Part shown: positions 54,839 through 64,000 of the stretch, piece after piece | How the letters are laid out: each line of letters opens with the position of its first letter | Position numbering within the stretch: the first letter of the stretch is position 1 | DNA from: Aquabacter cavernae | GTDB taxonomy: Bacteria > Pseudomonadota > Alphaproteobacteria > Rhizobiales > Xanthobacteraceae | Assembly (NCBI RefSeq): GCF_003993795.1 | Contig: NZ_RWKV01000001.1 | Span: 168,599-232,598, forward strand | Direction: 5' to 3' | Length of the DNA stretch: 64,000 bases | Program-made: the position numbers and the translations under genes | The notes under the pieces: model-generated | Told to the model about the DNA's origin: nothing | Databases searched by the model: none | The model's input: only the letters and a program-made list of their open reading frames with translations

Positions 54839-56881
54839 TCACTTCGGCAGGGGCACGCCCTTGGTGGTGAAGCGCTGTGCTCCCCGGCTCGTGGGCCGCA
54901 CGGGGCGCTTGGTGCCGGCGGCCTTGCCGGTTCCGGGCGGCTGGTAGGCGGGCACGAGCTGGTCCGGGCGCGAGCCGATCAGGTCGGCGCGGCCCATCTC
55001 CTTCAGCGCCTCGCGCAGGAGCGGCCAATTGTCGGGGTCGTGGTAGCGCAGGAACGCCTTGTGCAGCTTGCGCTGCCGCCCGCCCTTCACCGTCTCCACC
55101 GTGTCGCTGGCCCCGCGCCGCACGCCGCGCAGCGTGTTGACGCCGGTATGATACATGGCGGTGGCGGTGGCCATGGGGGAGGGCAGGAAGGTCTGCACCT
55201 GATCGGCCCGGTAGCGGTTCTTCTTGAGCCAGATCGCGAGGTTCATCATGTCCTCGTCGGTGGTGCCCGGATGCGCCGCGATGAAATAGGGGATCAGGTA
55301 GTATTTCTTGCCCGCCTGCTTGGCCGCCGCCTCGAACATCTCCTTGAAGCGGTCATAGGTGCCGATGCCCGGCTTCATCATCTTGTCCAGCGGGCCGCGC
55401 TCGGTGTGCTCGGGCGCGATCTTCAGGTAGCCGCCCACATGGTGGGTCACCAGCTCCTTGATATATTCAGGGCTCTGCACCGCCAGATCGTAGCGCACGC
55501 CGGAGGCCACCATCACCTTCTTGACGCCCTTCACCTCGCGCACCTTGCGATAGAGGCGGATCAGGTCGTCATGGGAGGTGTTCAGGTTCGGGCAGATCTC
55601 GGGGAAGACGCAGGAGGGCAGGCGGCACGCCGCCTCGATCTTCGGATCCTTGCAGGCCATCCGGTACATGTTGGCGGTGGGCCCGCCCACATCGGAGATG
55701 ACGCCCGTGAAGCCCGGCGTCTTGTCCCGGATCAACTCGATCTCGCGCAGGATCGAGCCTTCCGAGCGGTTCTGGATGACGCGGCCTTCATGCTCGGTGA
55801 TGGAGCAGAAGGTGCAGCCGCCGAAGCAGCCGCGCATGATGGTCACCGAGAACTTGATCATGTCCCAGGCGGGGATCTTCGCATCGCCATAGGAGGGATG
55901 CGGCGCGCGCGCATAGGGCAGGTCGTAGACCGCATCCATCTCGTCCGAGCTGAGCGGGATGGGCGGCGGGTTCAGCCAGAGGTCGCGGTCGCCATGGCGC
56001 TGGACCATCGGGCGCGCATTGCCGGGATTGGCCTCCCGGTGCAGCACGCGCGAGGCGCGGGCATAGGCCTCGCGGTCCTGCTCCACCTGCTCGTAGGCGG
56101 GCAGGCGGATGACGGTCGCGCCCGGCTGGCGGGTCGCCCCCTCATCGGCCGAATCCAGATCGTCGGCGTGCAGCTCGGCGTAATGCTCGGGCACGCGGCG
56201 GAACAGGGCGACGCCGCGCACGGAATCGAGGTCGCGCGGGGATTCCCCGTCCGCGAGGCGGTTGGCCACTTCGACCACGGCGCGCTCGGCATTGCCGTAG
56301 ATCAGCAGGTCGGCCTTGGCGTCCGCCAGGATGGAGCGGCGCACCTTGTCGGACCAGTAGTCGTAATGGGCGATGCGGCGCAGCGAGGCCTCGATGCCGC
56401 CCAGTATGATCGGCACGTCCTTGTACGCCTCGCGGCAGCGCTGCGTGTAGACGATGGTGCAGCGGTCCGGCCGCTTGCCGCCTTCGCCGCCCGCCGTATA
56501 GGCATCGTCATGGCGCAGCCGGCGGTCCGACGTGTAGCGGTTGACCATGGAATCCAAATTGCCGCCGGTGACGCCGAAGAACAAAGTGGGCTTGCCCAGC
56601 GCCTTGAACGGCTCGGCGGACTGCCAGTCCGGCTGCGAGAGGATGCCCACCCGGAAGCCCTGGGCCTCCAGCAGCCGGCCGATGATGGCCATGCCGAAGC
56701 TGGGATGATCCACATAGGCATCGCCCGTCACCAGCACGATGTCGCACGCATCCCAGCCCAGCGCGTCCATCTCGGCGCGGCTCATGGGCAGGAACGGCGC
56801 CGCCTTGCCGGCATTCGGCCGGTGGGGGGGCAGCGAAATCAAAGGGTTTACGGCGACAGCTCGGATGTCCATGGGGTCCAC
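54839..56881 (-). CDS. ygiQ: YgiQ-family radical SAM protein
   Basis: 680 residues. The radical SAM cluster motif is [12 protein letters not shown] (CxxxCxxC). The family N-terminus contains [15 protein letters not shown] and [20 protein letters not shown], and the C-terminal region [20 protein letters not shown]. The family is widely conserved (UPF0313) but has no established reaction. It is convergent with the MFS gene and monocistronic in appearance. Confidence 0.93.
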   Translation of the reverse strand: MDPMDIRAVAVNPLISLPPHRPNAGKAAPFLPMSRAEMDALGWDACDIVLVTGDAYVDHPSFGMAIIGRLLEAQGFRVGILSQPDWQSAEPFKALGKPTLFFGVTGGNLDSMVNRYTSDRRLRHDDAYTAGGEGGKRPDRCTIVYTQRCREAYKDVPIILGGIEASLRRIAHYDYWSDKVRRSILADAKADLLIYGNAERAVVEVANRLADGESPRDLDSVRGVALFRRVPEHYAELHADDLDSADEGATRQPGATVIRLPAYEQVEQDREAYARASRVLHREANPGNARPMVQRHGDRDLWLNPPPIPLSSDEMDAVYDLPYARAPHPSYGDAKIPAWDMIKFSVTIMRGCFGGCTFCSITEHEGRVIQNRSEGSILREIELIRDKTPGFTGVISDVGGPTANMYRMACKDPKIEAACRLPSCVFPEICPNLNTSHDDLIRLYRKVREVKGVKKVMVASGVRYDLAVQSPEYIKELVTHHVGGYLKIAPEHTERGPLDKMMKPGIGTYDRFKEMFEAAAKQAGKKYYLIPYFIAAHPGTTDEDMMNLAIWLKKNRYRADQVQTFLPSPMATATAMYHTGVNTLRGVRRGASDTVETVKGGRQRKLHKAFLRYHDPDNWPLLREALKEMGRADLIGSRPDQLVPAYQPPGTGKAAGTKRPVRPTSRGAQRFTTKGVPLPK

Positions 56882-57289
56882 GCATAAGACTGCACCGCAG
56901 CGAATTCAACCGACGGCGTTTCAAGGCGCGGACACTTACCCGTCATCCATGGCCGGATGGCGGCGGCGGGCGGAAATTGAGACGCCGGTATGGGTGGCGA
57001 TGCCGCAGGTTGGATACAGCGGCATCGGCTGCGGGCGGGATGTGGCAGGCCGGCGTATGATCGCCGCAAATAGCATGCGCGGTGACGCTCACGGGAAGGC
57101 AAGCCCGTGCATCTGTGCGCGCGAGGTTAATAGAAAATAAGATATTGAAATAACGAGAAAATTTCGGCGTTGCGCCAAGTGCGGGTTGGCACCCGGTCGT
57201 CATCCGCCAACATACGTACTTCTCCATGTTGCAACTTATGGTGCGAATCGCGCATCCATTGCGCGTGTTCTCGTTGCGGCAGGGCTTCA
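56882..57289. other. 408-base gap upstream of cas3
   Basis: No gene was recognised. The stretch 57125-57170 is AT-rich (TTAATAGAAAATAAGATATT, then TTGAAATAACGAG) and is the likely cas3 promoter. The left part holds the ygiQ promoter on the other strand. Confidence 0.5.
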
Positions 57290-59131
57290 ATGGACATCTA
57301 TGGGCATTCGTTGCCGGGACGGCCTTCTTCGGAGTGGGAGTCCTATCTCGACCACGCCGCGAACGTGGCGGACTTTACGTCCGGCTTTGCGGCGCCCTTC
57401 GGCTTTGCCGCACTGGGCCGACTTGCGGGCCTGCTGCATGACCTGGGAAAGCTCTCACCGGAATTCCAGGCCTATATCCGGGGCGAGCGCGACAGCGGGG
57501 GCGATCATTCCGCGGCGGGCGCGCGCGTGGCGTTCGATGCCTATGGCGAAAACGACCTGCTCGGCGTCCTGCTGGCCGCGACCATTGCGGCCCACCATGC
57601 GGGGCTGCATGACGGCCTCGATCTGCGGGACCGGATGGAGCGCGCCAAGGCTCTCGTCCCGGCCGATTGGCGAAGCGTCACAGGCCCTCTGCCGGAGCGG
57701 CGCGACCTCGTCCCCACGGGCCCCTTCCGGCTTAAGGAGGGGCCTAAGGGTTTCACGACTTCCTTCCTGGTCCGGATGCTGTTCTCCTGCCTCGTGGATG
57801 CGGACTTCATCGCGACGGAAAAGTTCTACGCGGCAGCCAAGGGGGAGAATGTCGAGCGGGGCGGGCACATCGCCCTATCGGTTCTCCTGGAGCGCCTGCG
57901 CACCCACATGGCGGGCCTTGCCGCCCGCGCGCCGGCCAGTGAACTCAATGGCCTGCGCGCCGGCATTCTGCGCCATGCGACCGAGCAGGCCGCCCTGTCG
58001 CCCGGGCTGTTCACGCTGACGGTCCCGACCGGCGGCGGGAAGACGCTGGCGTCCCTCTCCTTCGCGCTGGAACATGCGGTTCGGCACAAGCTGGACCGCA
58101 TCATCTACGTCATTCCCTATACATCCATCATCGATCAGACCGCGTCCGTCTTCCGCTCTGCCCTGGGTGATGACGCCGATATTCTCGAACACCATGCCAG
58201 CTTCGATTGGGAGGCGGCGCGCGGCAAGGGCCTGCCCGATGACGAGGCGCCCGCCGCCATCGCCAAACTTCAGCGCGCGGCGGAGAATTGGGACGTTCCC
58301 ATCGTGGTGACCACGGCGGTGCAGTTCTTCGAGAGCCTGTACGCGAACCGCACCTCGCGCTGCCGCAAGCTGCACAACATCGCCAACAGCGTCGTCATCC
58401 TGGACGAAGTGCAGACTTTGCCCGTCCATCTGCTGCGGCCCTGCATGGCGGCGCTGGAGGAGCTGGCGCGGAACTATTCCACAAGCATCGTGCTGTGCAC
58501 GGCAACCCAGCCCGCCCTGCGCAAGATGGACGATGCCATCCGCGACAAGCAGAAAACTCCCATCGGGTTCGACATCGATGACGCGCGCGAACTCGCGCCG
58601 GATCCGAAGGGGCTTTATGAGAAGCTGAAGCGCGTCCGGGTCGAGCGTTTGCCGGGCAAGGTGAGCGATGCGGAGGTGGCCGCGCGCTTCGCCGAGCAGC
58701 CGCAAATGCTGTGCATCGTGAACACGCGCGCCCATGCGCAGGCGCTGTTCGAGATGATCCGCGCCCTGCCGGGAGCGGCCCATCTGTCCACCCTCATGTG
58801 CCCCCGGCATCGGCGTATGGTGCTGGAGGATCTGCGCGTGAGGCTGCGCAATGGCGAACCCGTCCGCCTCGTCGCCACCTCGCTCATCGAAGCCGGCGTG
58901 GACATCGACTTTCCCGAAGTCTGGCGCGCGGCGACGGGCGCCGACAGCACGGCGCACGGGGGCGCGGATCGAAACTCCCCTCGTTTTACCAGGGCTCCCT
59001 TATTGCGACATGTCGCTCCCTCACGGGGGCGCGGATCGAAACCGGTCCAGCTGATTCTGACTGCCAACCCTGGCGGCGGTCGCTCCCTCACGGGGGCGCG
59101 GATCGAAACGCGATCCCAAACCAGTCCTTAG
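57290..59131 (+). pseudogene. cas3: Type I-C cas3, truncated and fused into the CRISPR array
   Basis: Start ATG at 57290. The HD nuclease domain (YLDHAANVADF, LLHDLGK at about 49-54, DHSAAGA) and the helicase core (Walker A PTGGGKT near 246, DEVQ near 371, TAT near 403) are intact. After GVDIDFPEVWRAATGADSTA (about residue 550) the sequence turns into a partial CRISPR repeat at 58955. The helicase motif VI (QxxGRxxR) and the C-terminal domain are missing. The frame reads through about three repeats and spacers to a stop at 59131. No cas5, cas8c, cas7, cas4, cas1 or cas2 is in the window. A single deletion between cas3 and the array explains this; interference by this copy is probably lost. 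Confidence 0.9.
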
Positions 59132-59428
59132 CGGCGATATTGGTCGCTCCCTCACGGGGGGCGCGGATCGAAACTGTTCGGCGATCAGGATGTCCCCGAT
59201 GCAGCGGCGGTCGCTCCCTCACGGGGGCGCGGATCGAAACAGCTCGATGCGCTCACGGTCCCACAGGACGTCGGTCGCTCCCTCACGGGGGCGCGGATCG
59301 AAACCACCAGACGGAGCGGTTCAATCTTGAGGTGACGTGGTCACTCCCTCAGGGGAGTGCGAATCGAAACATCTACAAGCTTCGTGAGATCATCGGCAAA
59401 AGCTGGTCGCTCCCTCACGGGAGCGCGG
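58955..59428 (+). CRISPR. Type I-C CRISPR array, 7 spacers, both ends truncated
   Basis: The consensus repeat is 31 bases, starting GTCGCTCCCTCACGGGGG and ending GGATCGAAAC, of the type I-C class. Partial first repeat 58955-58975 is fused to cas3. Full repeats start at 59012, 59079, 59143 (32 bases, one extra G), 59210, 59274 and 59340 (a divergent one). The last, 59406-59428, lacks its 3' end. Spacers are 36, 36, 33, 35, 33, 35 and 35 bases. No leader is present because the deletion joins cas3 to the first repeat. Transcription from the cas3 promoter could still cross the array. Confidence 0.95.
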
Positions 59429-60515
59429 GCGGCACAGGTGGCTGCAACTCAGTCTTGAAGGCCTCTATCCAGCTTCTGGAAAGCGAGGAGAAGGGGGCGT
59501 CCGGTGCCGCCATCTGGCGGATTTCCGCCAGGGTGCGGCCCGCATGCGCCTCCAGTCGCTCGACCGCACGGTCGCGCAGGAGCGCTGCGTCGTCGTCCAG
59601 CTTGAGCGCGCCAAGCTCTTCGGCGGTGCGGGCGAGGGTGATGACGGTGTCGCCCAGGAATTCGAGGCGCCGCAGGATGCGCGTGCGCTCCTGGACCAAG
59701 GCGAGGCGGTTGAGGCCGTAGACCTGGATCGAGACCGCGCCGCGCACGCTGATGCCCGCGGCTCGTGCGTCATCTTCGATCTTGGAGACTTCGTGCGAAT
59801 AAGACGGGAGCGCACCCGTCCCGATCGCACCGACGGGGGCGGCGAACACGACGCCGATGGGCTTCTCCGTTGCCCCTCCCGCCCCCCTGCGCGGGATATT
59901 GAAGCGCAGGTGCTGGCTGGGATCGTCCCGTTCCGAACACGGGTCCAGCAGCAGCGGCTCTTCGCGTTGGAGGGCGATCTCCATCTCATGGGCGGCCGGT
60001 TCTCCGGTCACCCGCACGCCGCTGACGGGGAAGCAGGTTTCCTTCCCCGTCCTGAGAGTCCTCATGCCCTTCTTCTGCTGCATATCCAGAAGGCCGCTGA
60101 GACTGGAGAGGCTTTCGGGGGTCTGCTGATAGCGGCGCCGGTTGCAGTCGAGGCAGCTCGGCAGAAGGTTGGTCCAGGTGGCGGCCAGCCACCAATAGCC
60201 GGAATGCGCTTTGTCGCGGTCCAGCCCCTTCTTCGGCCGGAAATGCTCCACATCCACGGGCCCGCTGACCTCGTAGCGGGCCTCGCAATAGGCGCACTTG
60301 CCGTGAAAGAGGGTTTCCAGCGCATGCCGCACATCGTCACCCTTATAGGCGCTGAATGTGAAGCTAGCCGACGCCTTGGGCGCAGGCGCGGCTGCGTCTG
60401 TGTCCGTCGATGGCCGGAAATGATGGCGGGCACGGTCCAGCTCCTTGGGCCCCGGCGATGTCGCTCCCATCAGGCTCGCGGGCACGGGAACGGACATGCG
60501 GTTGACCTTGCGCAT
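59415..60515 (-). CDS. HNH endonuclease, PtuB-like (Septu-type defence)
   Basis: 366 residues. The HNH/zinc fold is complete: CAYC (Cys74, Cys77), VDVEHFRPKKG (catalytic His91), WTNLLPSCLDCNRRR (Asn116, Cys121, Cys124, Asn125). It starts one base after the stop of the ATPase gene, so they are cotranslated. PtuB of Septu systems has this HNH type and works with an ABC-type ATPase. The last codons and the TGA stop lie within the terminal CRISPR repeat, so the natural C-terminus may be altered. Confidence 0.85.
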   Translation of the reverse strand: MRKVNRMSVPVPASLMGATSPGPKELDRARHHFRPSTDTDAAAPAPKASASFTFSAYKGDDVRHALETLFHGKCAYCEARYEVSGPVDVEHFRPKKGLDRDKAHSGYWWLAATWTNLLPSCLDCNRRRYQQTPESLSSLSGLLDMQQKKGMRTLRTGKETCFPVSGVRVTGEPAAHEMEIALQREEPLLLDPCSERDDPSQHLRFNIPRRGAGGATEKPIGVVFAAPVGAIGTGALPSYSHEVSKIEDDARAAGISVRGAVSIQVYGLNRLALVQERTRILRRLEFLGDTVITLARTAEELGALKLDDDAALLRDRAVERLEAHAGRTLAEIRQMAAPDAPFSSLSRSWIEAFKTELQPPVPPALP

Positions 60516-60516
60516 G

Positions 60517-62844
60517 CTACAGGCCCTCCAGAGCCGCGATGATCCTTTCGCGGGTTTTGGCGTTCAGCTCGCTGATTTCGCTGGGTCGCTTGGTCCGACG
60601 CTCCGCCAGATGAAGCTCCACGGCTTCCTGGACGATGCGCTCCACCTCGGTGGAGCCCACGGGCAGGGCGCGGGTGATCTGTGCCTTGATGGCGGCGCGC
60701 GCGTCCTGCAGCTGAGTGTCGTCCGGCGATATGCCGCCGCTCGCCTGTCGCGCCAGCGCATCCCCGAACCGCGCCAGGGCGCGCTCCGTATCGGGGGCAT
60801 CGGTGGAGAAGAGCTGGAACAGGTCTGAGGTCAGCAACTGCTCGATGGTCAGGGTTCCGATGGCGGGAAGCTCGTCCAGTTGCTCCACATATTCGGGCAG
60901 GTCGTCGTCACCCGCGCCGGGGCGCAGGCTGCGCCGCAGGACCATGACCTCGCCGGACGAGAGCCCGCGCAGGCAGAGCGGATCATGGGTGGTGACGATG
61001 AAGGTCACATTGGGCAGGGCCTCGCGCAGGCCCTGCAGAATGCGCATCTTCCAGCGCGGATGCAGATGGGCTTCCACCTCGTCGATCAGCACCACGGCCC
61101 GGGCCTTGGCGAGCGACGCGCTGGTGGCGCCCTGCGCATCCAGCAGGCCGCTCATGATATCGCAGGCCATGCCGAGCACCGCGCGGAAGCCGGATGAGAC
61201 CGAGATGAAGGGGGTTTTCACGGTGATGGGATCAGCGCCCGGCCGCGCCGTCCGTGTCACCAGATAGCAGTCCTTTCCGGTCTCGCCGACCTCGATCACA
61301 TCCACATCCTGGTCGATGGCGAGGACATATTTCAGCGCGCGTGCCACCTCGCTCAAGGTGGGCGTGCCCTTCAGGGATGCGAGCCATTTTTCCGGGTTCG
61401 GCAGCACATAGTTCGGCTCGAACAGTGACCGGATGACCGAGGACGGGCGATCCTTCTTGTCGGCTTTCAGGAACAGGCGGAAGGCGCCATAGGCGAACAC
61501 CGGCAGCGTCGGCACTGGATCGCCGTTGCGCTCCGACATGCCACCCACGTCGATGTCGAGCGTGCGCGTCCGGCCTTCCTCATAGGTCACCTCGACGCTC
61601 GCCTGCTGCGGGGCGCTCCGCTGGGTGTTTCCCATGAAGGCGGGATCGAGGATGAAGTGTTGGGTATCCGGTGTCAGGTCGTCCCGGACGCCCTGGCTGC
61701 AAAGCCCCAGGGCCATGGCTTCGAGGATGGAGCTTTTGCCGGCGGCGTTTTCCCCGAGAATGACGAGGGCCGGAGCAAGCGACTGCCTGTCCTCCATGGA
61801 CACCGCATCGGTCTGGCCCGGAATGTCTACCTTCAGCTCCTCCAGCGCCTTGAAATGTCGGATGTGAAAGGAGCGCGGTCTCAAGCCTTCGCTGGCATAT
61901 GGCGTGGGCGGCGGACTTCCCTGGCGTATGATCTGCTCGGGATTGGCGATCAGGTCCGTAACGATACGCCGGACCCGATCTGCGAATTCAGGCTGGTGTC
62001 GGCGCCGGGCATAGTAACCAGCGATCCGATGCTGTGAGAGGGTGGGGCGTTGCCCGCCGCCGCCGCCGAGCTTCCTGGCGATCTGATACAGCAGAAGGAA
62101 CCATCCCCCGCCATAGGGCATGTCTTCGAACGCGAAGAGGCTGGCGAAGGTGAAGCGGAAATCGTCCGTGGTCATCAGCTTGGCGAGGTTCGCCTCGAAT
62201 GCCTGCCGGCGGCTATGGATCAGATCCTCGCGCTGGAGGTGAAAATGCGAGATCGTGAAACTGCCGCGGTCCGTGAGCGCGACCAGCCCTCCGTCCGGGA
62301 GGGCCGCCAGATGCTTGCGGAAGTCTTCCGAACCGCACGGATCGAGCAAGAGGGGGCGCTCGTTCAGCTTTCCGGCCCATGTGCCCGCCGGATAGCGCGC
62401 ATAGGCCTCCACCTCCTTTGCGGTCGGTAAGGCGCAGCGGCGCCCAATCACGGGAAAAACGGAAGCTTCCAGCGGCTCGCAGCGCTTGCAGATGCTGTAG
62501 ATGTTCTGCCAGGAATTCGCGAGCCACGTATAATAGAGATGACCGCGATGGGCATCGCCCCTCGGCGCGCTCTCCGCCGGGCCGGCTTCTTCGGTCGGCC
62601 GGAAGCGGTAGGCGCGGGCGCGCGTCGGGCTCTCACAGAACGCGCAGCGGTTTCGGAACAGGCGCCTCAGGGATTCGTCCAGCTCGGGATCGCGCAGCGC
62701 ATACTGGGCCATGCTGAAGCGCGTCTGAGCCGATAGACTTTCCTCGGTCAAAAAGATGTCCCGCAGGGCAAGCCGCGCCTCCGCCGTGCGGCTATCGGAC
62801 AGGCAGGCCGGGGCGGGCTCGGTATCGCGATCGAATGACAGCAT
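60517..62844 (-). CDS. ABC-type (AAA_21/OLD-like) ATPase with N-terminal HNH-like zinc domain, PtuA-like
   Basis: 775 residues from the ATG at 62844, with GGGGAG 5 bases upstream. N-terminal part: CAFC (67, 70), then YRFRP where PtuB-type enzymes have HFRP (the catalytic His is Arg80), then SWQNIYSICKRCE (Asn114, Cys119, Cys122). The ATPase has Walker A GENAAGKSS (about 362), a serine-rich signature ISVSSGFRAVLGM, Walker B AVVLIDEVEAHLHP (about 580) and H-loop TTHDPLCLRG. It should sense nucleotide or phage state and license the HNH nuclease encoded next. The fused, inactivated HNH domain is the unusual part. Confidence 0.85.
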   Translation of the reverse strand: MLSFDRDTEPAPACLSDSRTAEARLALRDIFLTEESLSAQTRFSMAQYALRDPELDESLRRLFRNRCAFCESPTRARAYRFRPTEEAGPAESAPRGDAHRGHLYYTWLANSWQNIYSICKRCEPLEASVFPVIGRRCALPTAKEVEAYARYPAGTWAGKLNERPLLLDPCGSEDFRKHLAALPDGGLVALTDRGSFTISHFHLQREDLIHSRRQAFEANLAKLMTTDDFRFTFASLFAFEDMPYGGGWFLLLYQIARKLGGGGGQRPTLSQHRIAGYYARRRHQPEFADRVRRIVTDLIANPEQIIRQGSPPPTPYASEGLRPRSFHIRHFKALEELKVDIPGQTDAVSMEDRQSLAPALVILGENAAGKSSILEAMALGLCSQGVRDDLTPDTQHFILDPAFMGNTQRSAPQQASVEVTYEEGRTRTLDIDVGGMSERNGDPVPTLPVFAYGAFRLFLKADKKDRPSSVIRSLFEPNYVLPNPEKWLASLKGTPTLSEVARALKYVLAIDQDVDVIEVGETGKDCYLVTRTARPGADPITVKTPFISVSSGFRAVLGMACDIMSGLLDAQGATSASLAKARAVVLIDEVEAHLHPRWKMRILQGLREALPNVTFIVTTHDPLCLRGLSSGEVMVLRRSLRPGAGDDDLPEYVEQLDELPAIGTLTIEQLLTSDLFQLFSTDAPDTERALARFGDALARQASGGISPDDTQLQDARAAIKAQITRALPVGSTEVERIVQEAVELHLAERRTKRPSEISELNAKTRERIIAALEGL

Positions 62845-62907
62845 CACTCTCCCCCATGGCGACGAGGCTGCGCGGCCTCCCGCGAGCCGTGTTTGCCGGC
62901 GCCCGTC

Positions 62908-64000
62908 CTAGCTCGCCCCGTTTGGACGACCGGGAAGGCCATTGGTTGCGATCATGCCGCCGGTGTCGGCATTGCCCCAGAGGTCGCCCTCGGCCTCAAG
63001 GCGCAGGTTGAGCCCCCGGCGCAGCGCGTCCACCGGCGTGCCGGGCGAGGCATCCTGCGGGCGTATCCAGTAATCATTGTGCGTGAAGCGAAATCCGGGC
63101 TGCGGCAGTTCCAGATCCATCACGCCCGGCCCGAACAAGGGGGCTACGGGCCCGGAGATGATGTCGCCGCAGGCGACGAACCGATGGGGCTGGTAGACAT
63201 TCGTCCAGACCGTGGGGCCATAGACCGCCCCGTGGTGGGGAATGGCGGCGCCGCCGGTTCGATACGAGAATTTCGGCGGCTTGCGGGTTTCAAGCTTGGG
63301 CGGGCAGGTGGGGATCTCGCGGCGCGCCTTGAACAGCTCCAGCTCTCCCGCAGTCCGTGCCACCAGGATATCCGCCTTGCTGAGAGGCGAGCCGAGCGTC
63401 ACGAAATCCGTGACAAGCCAGGGAGAAATACCTTCCGACCAGCCGGCCCGCAAAGCCGCGGCATAGGCGCGTTGTGCCGTTCGGAACGCCGCGCGTCCGG
63501 CCGGATCACCGGGCGCCTCGAGAAGCTGGCCGGCGGCCTTCTCCAGTGCGGCCAGGGCCGCGACGGCAGGCGAGCCGTCCGCATGCGCGGCCTCCCACCG
63601 CTCCCGCGTCACGCGCCCGAAGGCGTGGTGCAGGATGTCGAGCCCTATGGCCGAGCCCAGGCTGTGGCCCACCAGAATGATGCGATCATAGTCCCCGGTG
63701 GCGGTGAGGCGCTCGATCACCTGGACGCCCGCGCGCATGATCTTCTGGCGCGCGTCCACATTATCGGGGTTCGGACTGAAATAGCGGGCCGCGTCGCCTG
63801 CGACCGGAGCCAGCCAGGACGCGGCGAAGAGCGACAGGAAAAAGGATACCGCTGCAAGACCGGCGGCCCACCCCTGGGGTATCCAGCGCTCGGCCACCTC
63901 GCCGGGAAGCATGGCCGCGCCGGCAAAAAACAGGCAGAGGGCGAGGAGCGCCAAGCCGACGAGCCAGGCCCAGAGCAGCGATCGCGGCACGGAACTCGGC
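62908..64000 (-). CDS. Membrane-anchored lipase-like alpha/beta hydrolase (open at right edge)
   Basis: At least 360 residues; the frame stays open to the window end and the GTG at 63990 may not be the true start. Two hydrophobic segments (about 5-30 and 40-62) precede a cytoplasmic or periplasmic alpha/beta-hydrolase domain with the nucleophile elbow VGHSLGSAIG and DFVTLGSPLSKADIL. Later blocks (WTNVYQPHRFVACGDIISGP, RFTHNDYW with a possible catalytic His) fit a lipase-type triad. It lies 64 bases upstream of the ATPase gene and may share its transcript, but nothing ties it to defence. Confidence 0.7.
   Translation of the reverse strand, partial: PSSVPRSLLWAWLVGLALLALCLFFAGAAMLPGEVAERWIPQGWAAGLAAVSFFLSLFAASWLAPVAGDAARYFSPNPDNVDARQKIMRAGVQVIERLTATGDYDRIILVGHSLGSAIGLDILHHAFGRVTRERWEAAHADGSPAVAALAALEKAAGQLLEAPGDPAGRAAFRTAQRAYAAALRAGWSEGISPWLVTDFVTLGSPLSKADILVARTAGELELFKARREIPTCPPKLETRKPPKFSYRTGGAAIPHHGAVYGPTVWTNVYQPHRFVACGDIISGPVAPLFGPGVMDLELPQPGFRFTHNDYWIRPQDASPGTPVDALRRGLNLRLEAEGDLWGNADTGGMIATNGLPGRPNGAS

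Noticed and set aside
55040-56887. 615-residue plus-strand frame over ygiQ
   Set aside because: Antisense to a conserved radical SAM gene; no recognisable domain.
59012-59131. Repeat-encoded tail of the cas3 frame as a functional domain
   Set aside because: The tail is only translated CRISPR repeats and spacers; the frame is open by chance.
62908-64000. Lipase-like gene as a third component of the Septu-like system
   Set aside because: Only proximity supports it. The domain is common outside defence and the 5' end is not visible.

Overview
The window is a high-GC chromosomal segment that looks like an alphaproteobacterium of the order Hyphomicrobiales, possibly Xanthobacteraceae-like. This rests on an IalB-family protein, a SapC-family protein, dense overlapping operons, aliphatic sulfonate use and repeated GATase1/AraC regulators. 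The species cannot be named from the sequence. No rRNA or tRNA gene was recognised.

Layout. (1) 1-7.65 kb, minus strand: a type I secretion operon of visibly lower GC than its surroundings. It holds a pair of complementary, half-degenerate ABC subunits, an HlyD adaptor and the N-terminal part of a VCBS-type adhesin with a 28-residue tandem repeat. An SH3b protein lies upstream and a transposase scrap lies at 7.8 kb. (2) 8.1-10.2 kb: a TetR-controlled small-enzyme operon (cupin, glutaredoxin 2, ABM monooxygenase) with a double palindromic operator. (3) 10.2-17.2 kb: a polar amino-acid-type ABC transporter with an M20 hydrolase and a ureohydrolase that lacks canonical metal and substrate residues. 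A LysR gene and an M28 peptidase diverge from it. (4) 17.4-34.3 kb: a divergent AraC regulator, a giant (about 4670 residues) type V autotransporter, and IalB and SapC proteins. (5) 34.4-41.4 kb: a chemotaxis-receptor remnant, a sulfonate (ssu) operon with two SsuA proteins, and a DapA-family lyase.

(6) 41.4-51.4 kb: an island bracketed by two divergent pairs, each made of a GATase1/AraC regulator and an isonitrile-hydratase-like DJ-1 enzyme. Between them lie a Leu/Phe-dehydrogenase-like enzyme, a periplasmic binding protein, a D-aminoacylase-family amidohydrolase, a CobW-type metallochaperone and a DadA-like FAD enzyme. Together these could form a route from an isocyano-amino acid to N-formyl-amino acid, amino acid and 2-oxo acid. 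That pathway is inferred, and it is the best candidate here for an undescribed system. (7) 51.4-56.9 kb: RsmB-type rRNA methyltransferase, a short LysR with a divergent MFS transporter, and YgiQ radical SAM.

(8) 57.2-62.9 kb: a defence region. A type I-C cas3 is cut at its helicase motif VI and joined directly to a CRISPR array of seven spacers. The array's last repeat supplies the stop codon of a convergent HNH gene. That gene is coupled to an ABC-type ATPase carrying an N-terminal HNH domain without its catalytic His, so the pair is Septu (PtuA/PtuB)-like. A membrane-anchored lipase-like protein runs to the right edge.
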